From: a virus
Virus record (IMG/VR): IMGVR_UViG_3300042564_002294
Coordinates: 1-35,950 of that record
Reading direction: 5' to 3' (one strand)
DNA length: 35,950 nucleotides
Each line of letters opens with the position of its first letter. Positions within the stretch are counted from its first letter, which is position 1. A program made the position numbers and the translations under genes. The notes under the pieces are model-generated. The model ran no database searches, was not told the origin of the DNA, and saw only the letters and a list, made by a program, of their open reading frames with translations. Positions 31,001-35,950 of the stretch are shown here, piece by piece.

Positions 31001-34000
31001 ATGTTAGAGGTTTATTGTTTTTAAACACATTACCGTTTAAAATATATGAAACTGGTAACGTTGTCAATAACCCAAGTGGTACAGTAAAAAATAATAAAAA
31101 CAATCCTTTTCAAGTACCTGAAATACGACATTTATTTGACATAAACGCTGGTTTTATACATACACCTAAATTATGGGTAGCCTATGTTGGTGGTTTATTG
31201 TGGTGGTTATCTGAAGAAGACCCAAAAGTTTCTGGAACTAAAATAATTGGTGGTGGTAGAGGTAAGACGGACCCTATTATTTGGAGAAAAGATTGTGGAA
31301 ATGATTCAGGTAATTGGGCGTGTAAACCTACTAAAAATCAATATTTACCTAAAATGTTAATGTTAGACCCTGAAGATATTGAAAGTGATAGTATACTACT
31401 TAATTTACCTAGACAAGTACAAGATAAATTTAAAGAAGTATTTTTTGAATTTATTAATGGTGAAGGTGAAACGTCATTTACTAACATAGCGTCTAAATTA
31501 GAAATTTACGATGGTACTGGGTTAGGATTTTGTAATTTAGTTAATAGATTTTCACAACCAGATTTACCAAATACTTTTATAAAAAAAACAAATGTTTCTA
31601 GTAATTACGTAAAAGGTAGTGACATAACAGATAATTTTAAAAATTATGATAATTATAATGTTATTTTACCTGTTTATAGTGATATAGGTGGTGCAGAGTA
31701 TTTAAGTTCAATATATTTGGAATTAAAAGATGATTCAGATATTGTAGGTAAATTAAAAGACATTTTTAAAGAAGAATTAATAATTGTAAACACTGGTTAT
31801 AAAATTTGGAATCCAAAAAAATATGCTCAATACAGACAAGGTGTTACAATAAAAAAAGATGTTTATGGTGAATATTTTAAAACGTTTACAGAAGAAATAA
31901 AAGCTTTAACTGAAGGTACGACAATACAAGGTGAGGAAGAAAAACAACTAAATGAAGTTTTCGGTATGAGTAATAAAAACGACATTAAATTAATGTTGTA
32001 TAAACACTGTAAAAACATTTATGATAAATGGGTTGGTGGTGTTCAAGATATTAACAACGTTATTTTCCAATGTGGTGATAATTCTAGAACTGATAGTAAT
32101 AGAAAACAAACAGACACGGCTTTATCTGATAAATATGGTTCAGGCAAACCTAGATTAATTGATAGTTTTAGATTTGTAACTAGGTCTTTTAGAGATATTG
32201 GTGACGAATTATTTATCGACCCTAGACCTGTTGAAGAGCAAATATCAGATTTTCCTAACACATCTAGTTATAGTGTAATTAGTGGTTTATTAAATGATAA
32301 TAAATTTGAGTTTCACTCGTTACCAACTTTTATCAATTATAGAGATGATAAAATGTTAGAATCTGTTTTTACACCGCAAGAATATAATAATTCAATAACA
32401 TCATGCGGTCCAACATTTGTTTGTGTTTATACAGGACAACATTCGAAAAGTTTAGATATTAAATCTGGAAGATACCCAAATGATGGTTTTGATATGCGCT
32501 GTAATTCAACAACAATTCCAGACGATTTTAAAAACGCCTTACAACCATATGAGGACCCAGTTGCTGTTTTTGAGGTTAATTATTCGCAGCAAAATCAAAA
32601 TATATTTAAAGACATAACTTTGGACCAAAGCGAATTTTCTGAAACTGAAGAATCTTTAAAGATTGTACAAGATATATCTATGAACGGGTTTGAAAATAAA
32701 CCAACATATGCTGGTCAAAACATGTATAATATATATGGTGTTAGAAGTTATAGTGCTGAAATAGAAATGTTAGGGAATCCAATGATTCAACCTATGATGT
32801 ATTTTCAATTAAATAACATACCAATGTTCCATGGTGCTTATATGATTATAAGAACTAGACATAATATTAAACCTAATCACATGACAACATGGTTTACTGG
32901 TAGTAGGATTAGAGCTATTGAAACACCATTATTTGATGTTGCCGATGCGTATATGAGTTTAATCGAAACTTTAAACTTATCTGAAGTTAAGGGTGGTTCT
33001 ACTACAGTTAGAGGAACTGGAGGTATGGTATTTGGTCAAAATTGTGGTGAGTTTAAATTAACTAAACCTATTGTAGATGGCGCTGAAGGTTTTTATAAAA
33101 GTAAACCAATTAGAGATTTAGTTGCAATTGTTGAAAGTAGAGGTGATTATAACGCTTATAATAATGGTATTGCTGGTTCTAAAGGTACAGGAAACTATAT
33201 ACCATCACAAATGACCGTTTCTCAAATAAAATCAGCACAAGCAAAAACAGGTAACGATAGAATATTTGCAGTTGGTAAATATCAATTAATACCTAAAACT
33301 TTTGACACCATGGTAAAAACTTTAGGGTTTTCTGATAGTACAGTTTTCAATGCTGAAAACCAAGAGAAAGCTGGTGAATGGTTAATATTAAAAGGAGCTG
33401 GTTATAGAAATGGTTTAATAAACTATTTCAAAACAGGTAGTTTGGGTAAAGAAAAAGATTTACAAAACGCCATAACTGATTTAGCGTTAGAATTTGCATC
33501 TTTTCCATCTTATTATGGTGTAACTACTTCACAAGCGGCCTCTAGAGTTAACCCAATTGGTTATAATTCAAAAACAGCTTTATACGGTGGTTCAGCTGGA
33601 AATGCGGCGTCTGCTGTTTTTTGTGCATACGATGTTGCTGAAGCTTTAATTGAAACTTGGAAAAATTATAATCCTAATAAAACACCAGAATTTACTTTAG
33701 AAAAATTAAAAAATACGTCAACAATACAAACAGATAACGATAATTCTATAAAATTAACAGCGAATGATAAATCAACAGCTATTATTATGGGTGATTCAAC
33801 TGTGGGTGTGATTAATTCTGTACCTAATGGTTTACAAAAAAATAAAATAGACATTTCTTTTAATAAAGTTGGTGAAACTGTTAATTGGTTAATCAGTAAA
33901 TTGAAAGAATTTGGTAAAGATGGTAAAAAATATGGTAATACTAAATACGTTTTTGTGTCAATAGGTACAAATGATGGTTATGTTGTAAGTGATAGTAGTA

Positions 34001-34272
34001 AAAAGAAAATTAGTGAATTAAATGAATTGATAAAAAAAATATACCCAAATGCTAAAAGAGTTGTAATACCAGGTACTTACGGTTGGGGTAATGTAAATGA
34101 TAAAACCAAACAGAATCAAGATAATTATTATAAAATATTTACTGATTTAGGGTTTACTTATCAATATCCAAACGCTAGTGCTTTGGCGTCTACGGATGCT
34201 AAAGCTCATGATTCAAAATCTGATTGGTTTGTTAAATCAACTAAAAAAATTGTTGATATAAAAAATGCGTAA
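28021..34272 (+). CDS. Giant baseplate hub with lysozyme-like and SGNH hydrolase domains
   Basis: 2083 aa, starting eight bases inside the upstream gene. Residues 1-400 and onward are a beta-rich N-terminal hub part. Residues about 1571-1640 (YGVRSYSAEIEMLGNPMIQP, then NNIPMFHGAYMIIRTRHNI and TTWFTGSRIR) match the gpD/gp27-type hub barrel. Residues about 1695-1830 are a lysozyme-like/transglycosylase domain: VAIVESRGDYNAYNNG with Glu1705 as the probable acid, then AVGKYQLIPKTFDTMVK (1750-1766). Residues about 1918-2083 are an SGNH hydrolase: MGDSTVG (Ser1926), G1951 in KVGETVNWL, GTND (Asn1984), and a DAKAH block (Asp2059, His2063; usual spacing is DxxH). The lysozyme would cut peptidoglycan during injection and the SGNH domain probably removes acyl groups; substrates are inferred. 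Confidence 0.85.
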   Translation: MDNQPKIGCRFGTGTGDRTKIIDPNAFYGETNSSRNIPVRTEDLTISVKLTTTKKSRTTIATSEDENTVVKEQKGATINFIEGSDINGKKVLTTKYTQLTTVFDKDEFNPETFGITNIDIDYNTSYTPVIKIDFVDVKGSSIFQNEESLTQDNSQNKYTTFFEFPYPMFELEVKGYYGQPVTYCLHMTKFNSKFNSQTGNFEISCEFIGYTYALLSDMLVGVLKVIHLTNIGETIFNNYNTERTDKGKQPILNLVELRKKIADISEEIQKAAATSSESKDIVSFQESNNLLSSLNLNLANLNDQFSITKKDNTTETTEYSFVVMDNTPFSNEKNANYNAINAEIKETIKKYNDLKINGLSINENEFASPTIITELTLDKLEPDYDLQIGIYKDASEIESFKKDLKNYIKNNFNLASNVTFRAFDLRSRYKILEIQKSLSETSLKDANRALAIQIKDKVAVTLGFEPTVRNMVEIFTNLIEVFMETIWTVSNKAENNVKRKELLQTAFGQDLNKSDYTEKINYWPWPDYREKDSKTNAYVDTYLGSCPELKNNISDIDELVFIDDLLKAFLTANKQQKESDLLNAGDETLFIPTNPLDTKVFGVSGNPYAKKDIINTQQALRTVLVRAMTFLGYSNDQDYLTAGEDGEIQTMAKLEARMLYDALLNPTVKSLFNKIEQDNIKKTIGKISGSDRYVIGETTRGDYYYNYVNKEDGGLLNDFKLLPIGFDIEGEDLETAYQSEPFARTYIEQDKLREYASSGKIFLTNYGGGLNALGSDSVDNAKSNDGGIYIEIKQPSDIIPTTTESLYDTNLKTEMVLDLKALKEDSIASAGFNVFGGNYGISDYSNINFGEEFKTSQPKSMFIFYEQNSILNGLGLSRKASKNLKSDYDFNKTGNINLSNTYEERNIDIQSILETGKYKGSYAKPLHKDYGSNWSLSRNMDSSDVSYPFISQYLDISDGRRKTISLFGSKFYYFQKNNVINFYDNRQSSIAEKYVRGLLFLNTLPFKIYETGNVVNNPSGTVKNNKNNPFQVPEIRHLFDINAGFIHTPKLWVAYVGGLLWWLSEEDPKVSGTKIIGGGRGKTDPIIWRKDCGNDSGNWACKPTKNQYLPKMLMLDPEDIESDSILLNLPRQVQDKFKEVFFEFINGEGETSFTNIASKLEIYDGTGLGFCNLVNRFSQPDLPNTFIKKTNVSSNYVKGSDITDNFKNYDNYNVILPVYSDIGGAEYLSSIYLELKDDSDIVGKLKDIFKEELIIVNTGYKIWNPKKYAQYRQGVTIKKDVYGEYFKTFTEEIKALTEGTTIQGEEEKQLNEVFGMSNKNDIKLMLYKHCKNIYDKWVGGVQDINNVIFQCGDNSRTDSNRKQTDTALSDKYGSGKPRLIDSFRFVTRSFRDIGDELFIDPRPVEEQISDFPNTSSYSVISGLLNDNKFEFHSLPTFINYRDDKMLESVFTPQEYNNSITSCGPTFVCVYTGQHSKSLDIKSGRYPNDGFDMRCNSTTIPDDFKNALQPYEDPVAVFEVNYSQQNQNIFKDITLDQSEFSETEESLKIVQDISMNGFENKPTYAGQNMYNIYGVRSYSAEIEMLGNPMIQPMMYFQLNNIPMFHGAYMIIRTRHNIKPNHMTTWFTGSRIRAIETPLFDVADAYMSLIETLNLSEVKGGSTTVRGTGGMVFGQNCGEFKLTKPIVDGAEGFYKSKPIRDLVAIVESRGDYNAYNNGIAGSKGTGNYIPSQMTVSQIKSAQAKTGNDRIFAVGKYQLIPKTFDTMVKTLGFSDSTVFNAENQEKAGEWLILKGAGYRNGLINYFKTGSLGKEKDLQNAITDLALEFASFPSYYGVTTSQAASRVNPIGYNSKTALYGGSAGNAASAVFCAYDVAEALIETWKNYNPNKTPEFTLEKLKNTSTIQTDNDNSIKLTANDKSTAIIMGDSTVGVINSVPNGLQKNKIDISFNKVGETVNWLISKLKEFGKDGKKYGNTKYVFVSIGTNDGYVVSDSSKKKISELNELIKKIYPNAKRVVIPGTYGWGNVNDKTKQNQDNYYKIFTDLGFTYQYPNASALASTDAKAHDSKSDWFVKSTKKIVDIKNA

Positions 34273-34289
34273 ATTAAAAATATTTTTAG

Positions 34290-34297
34290 TATATTTG
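34290..34297 (+). promoter_or_regulatory. Candidate host-type -7 element
   Basis: TATATTTG matches the Bacteroidetes -7 element TAnnTTTG exactly, but no -33 TTTG was found at the right distance. It ends four bases before the ATG at 34302, so the message would be nearly leaderless. This gene lacks the late ATATTTAT motif. Confidence 0.35.
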
Positions 34298-34301
34298 CAA
34301 T

Positions 34302-34898
34302 ATGAAAATTGCCAATATAGTTTCTACAACACAAATTAATCTTTCAGAAGATTTTAATGTGGTACAATCCATGGATGAAATAATCCATGGATTACCTACA
34401 TTGATAATTGGTTTTGACGTTACAGACAAATTGTATCCAAACTATGATGTTGGTGAAATAAAGGTTGAAGATAATGTTTATTGGACAACAAAACGAACAG
34501 AAAATAGAGATAAACACAATATTGAATTAGAATGGTTTAAATATTTTGTTTATAATGAATTAATAAAAGATATAAATTACATATTTGTTGACCCAATACA
34601 ATACAAGAGAAAATCTTTTTTAAAAATCCTTAAAAAAATATATTTAACTTCAAATAAAATTACCTATCAACATAAAGACATGTTGTATATTTATGGTGAT
34701 AATTTTATATTTGGGGTTGATTTAAAATTATTAAAATACATCGGGTTAGATATCAACAAAATAAAAGACAAAATATTTAAGCTAAGCTCAGTGTTTTTGG
34801 GTGAAACCGACATATTTATAGAATATAAAAATATAATCGAAGATTTAGATAATCAAGTTCGATTTTTACCGTTTTTATATTCTATTAGAAATGAATAA
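34302..34898 (+). CDS. Protein of unknown function
   Basis: 198 aa, no family recognised. It is soluble, Ile/Lys/Asp-rich and mixed alpha/beta. Notable segments are SMDEIIHGLPTLIIGFDVTDK near 23-43, and a basic middle (YKRKSFLKILKKIYLTSNK). It follows the hub gene by 29 bases with a host-type -7 element, not the late motif, and overlaps the next gene by eight bases. It therefore forms a pair with 34891 and may be expressed on a different schedule from the baseplate operon. No catalytic motif or membrane segment was seen. Confidence 0.6.
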   Translation: MKIANIVSTTQINLSEDFNVVQSMDEIIHGLPTLIIGFDVTDKLYPNYDVGEIKVEDNVYWTTKRTENRDKHNIELEWFKYFVYNELIKDINYIFVDPIQYKRKSFLKILKKIYLTSNKITYQHKDMLYIYGDNFIFGVDLKLLKYIGLDINKIKDKIFKLSSVFLGETDIFIEYKNIIEDLDNQVRFLPFLYSIRNE

Positions 34899-35286
34899 AG
34901 AAATATTATTAGCCTCGTTTATTTTCCCAGAAAGAGTTGATTGGTTTTTAGAATACCTAAAAACCAGTTTTGATATTGATAAAGTATTTTGCTACAAAAA
35001 CCTAGATGATGAATCTAAGGTTATTATGACTTTTAGAATAACTGTAAACACAGAAAAACCACTTAAATTTAAAGATTTATTTCCAAATGCCGTTATCATA
35101 CATAAAAAAGGTGATGCGCTATACACTATAAATGCTATAAATAAATTAATAGAAGAAAAATATCCAGAGTCTATAGGTAATATAGATAACAAAAACGTAA
35201 AAATAGATTGGTCAGAATATCAAAATAAGTTTATATTGATTAATAATGAAAAACTTTGTATTTTTAATATAAAAAGAGTTTTTTAA
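34891..35286 (+). CDS. Protein of unknown function, paired with the gene at 34302
   Basis: 131 aa, starting eight bases inside the previous gene. I recognise no named family. The sequence is an alpha/beta mix with a hydrophobic N-terminus (ILLASFIFPERVDWFLEYL), a central beta segment (ESKVIMTFRITVNTEKP), then a conserved-looking HKKGDALYTINAINKLIEEK stretch and an acidic/aromatic C-terminal part (VKIDWSEYQNKFILINN). It has no membrane segment. The pair sits between baseplate genes and what looks like the start of the head block. Confidence 0.58.
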   Translation: MNKEILLASFIFPERVDWFLEYLKTSFDIDKVFCYKNLDDESKVIMTFRITVNTEKPLKFKDLFPNAVIIHKKGDALYTINAINKLIEEKYPESIGNIDNKNVKIDWSEYQNKFILINNEKLCIFNIKRVF

Positions 35287-35295
35287 TTAGTTTAT

Positions 35296-35312
35296 GATAT
35301 TTATAAGTAAAC
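35296..35312 (+). promoter_or_regulatory. Putative phage late promoter
   Basis: GATATTTATAAGTAAAC, 43 bases before the ATG at 35339. This leader is longer than in most other units. Confidence 0.5.
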
Positions 35313-35338
35313 ATAAGAGATTATAAACTATTTTTATT

Positions 35339-35527
35339 ATGGAAAACAATAAAAACGAAAAGAAAACAGCTGAAGATTTAAACAAAACTTTAGATGGATA
35401 TTTAAACACTCAAAACCAAGACATGGATTGTAGTTCAGGTGTTTGTGTAATTAAAGGTGATAAAAGCCTTATTGAAAGAATAAACAAAAAAATCATAACA
35501 GAAGACGGTAGACAATTATTATTCTAA
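35339..35527 (+). CDS. Small acidic/lysine-rich protein near the head genes
   Basis: 62 aa, hydrophilic. The N-terminal half is Lys/Asp/Asn-rich; residues 30-40 hold a Cys pair (DCSSGVCVIKGD), and the C-terminus has SLIERINKKIITEDGRQLL. No family is recognised. Its TAA shares one base with the ATG of the next gene (TAATG), so the two are translationally coupled. The size and location before an acidic head-core-like protein suggest a small prohead or portal-region protein, but nothing in the sequence proves it. Confidence 0.6.
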   Translation: MENNKNEKKTAEDLNKTLDGYLNTQNQDMDCSSGVCVIKGDKSLIERINKKIITEDGRQLLF

Positions 35528-35950
35528 TGAAAAAGAAAGTTACGTTTAACCCAGAATTAATAAAAGAGGAAGCTAAACGCTTTAAACTTTTAACCGAATA
35601 TTCTTTTTATCACGAAGAAAATGTTATGTCACCATCAGCCACACCAGAAAAACCTGTTATCTTAGGTGGTGAGTTAGAAGAGGCTGAAGAAGAACCACAA
35701 GCAGGTGAAGAACAAGAAGAATTAGGTTTTGACCAAGCGGCAGGTATGGAAGACCAAACTCCAGCTGAAACTGGTGGTGAAGAAATGCCAGCTCCAGAAG
35801 AAGATACAGATATGGATTTCGGCGCACCAGCTCCAGAAGGTGGTGAAGAAATGCCAGCACCAGAAGAAGAAATGCCATTTGAAGAACCAGCGCCAGAAGA
35901 AGACGATATAGAAATTGACGTTACTTCTTTGGTTGACGGAACTGAAGATG
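35527..35950 (+). CDS. Acidic Pro/Glu-rich protein, possible prohead core/scaffold (truncated by window)
   Basis: ATG at 35527 shares its first base with the upstream stop and the frame stays open to the window end (at least 141 residues). The N-terminus is basic and helical (MKKKVTFNPELIKEEAKRFK) and is followed by LLTE at residues 21-24, an (L/I)xE site like those cut by T4-type prohead proteases. From about residue 45 the sequence is very acidic with repeated EEMPAPEE and related units, as in prohead core or scaffolding proteins. The product continues beyond base 35950. A scaffold or protease-substrate role is inferred from composition and the preceding small gene. Confidence 0.6.
   Translation, partial: MKKKVTFNPELIKEEAKRFKLLTEYSFYHEENVMSPSATPEKPVILGGELEEAEEEPQAGEEQEELGFDQAAGMEDQTPAETGGEEMPAPEEDTDMDFGAPAPEGGEEMPAPEEEMPFEEPAPEEDDIEIDVTSLVDGTED

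Overview
This AT-rich window looks like part of the late structural region of a large contractile-tailed (T4-like myovirus) bacteriophage. The host is probably a member of the Bacteroidetes, most likely a flavobacterium. The phage call rests on a tail sheath protein, a gp19-type tail tube protein, a tape-measure protein with its chaperone pair, LysM/gp53-like and hub baseplate proteins, and two tail fibres with YadA-like repeats, one ending in an S74 chaperone domain. The host guess rests on very AT-rich DNA, A-rich leaders without clear Shine-Dalgarno sequences, a few promoters of the Bacteroidetes type (TTG...TAnnTTTG), and tail appendage architectures common in phages of that phylum. No rRNA, tRNA, CRISPR array, integrase or insertion sequence was seen.

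Layout. 1-951 (minus): 5' part of an SNF2-type helicase, divergent from everything else. 1067-7399: two virion proteins of unknown role (possibly neck or connector), a repeat-rich fibre, a carbohydrate-binding-like appendage protein and a small protein. 7445-10956: a second large fibre with a self-cleaving chaperone domain, then a three-helix membrane protein. 10942-11091 (minus): a tiny ribbon-helix-helix regulator with three operator-like half-sites beside it. 11244-14099: tail sheath. 14179-17192: two proteins that share an N-terminal tag. 17259-20072: tail tube, a tube paralogue with an N-terminal extension, and a tape-measure chaperone pair joined by a likely +1 frameshift. 20131-23534: a third tagged protein and the tape measure. 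23795-34272: baseplate, comprising a 1301-aa protein with an OmpA-like domain, a LysM/gp53-like wedge protein and a 2083-aa hub carrying a lysozyme-like domain and an SGNH hydrolase domain. 34302-35286: two unrecognised genes. 35339 onward: a small protein and the start of an acidic, head-core-like protein.

Transcription. Every plus-strand gene that follows a gap of more than about 40 bases, except 34302, is preceded by an exact ATATTTAT core in the context gATATTTATnnnTAAAa. There are ten such sites, and seven lie 23-26 bases before the ATG. I read this as the phage late promoter. Four strong hairpin-plus-T-run terminators sit after the sheath, tube, chaperone and tape-measure genes, usually just before the next such promoter, so the region is a chain of short terminator/promoter cassettes. 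A few other starts have host-like elements instead.

How the parts fit: fibres and the appendage protein bind the host surface. The baseplate (27711, 28021, 23795) holds cell-wall-binding and cell-wall-degrading modules. Tube and sheath polymerise over a length set by the tape measure, whose chaperones are encoded immediately upstream. The tagged proteins may be packaged in the head. Terminase, portal, prohead protease and major capsid genes are not in the window, though the 3' end appears to be entering the head block.
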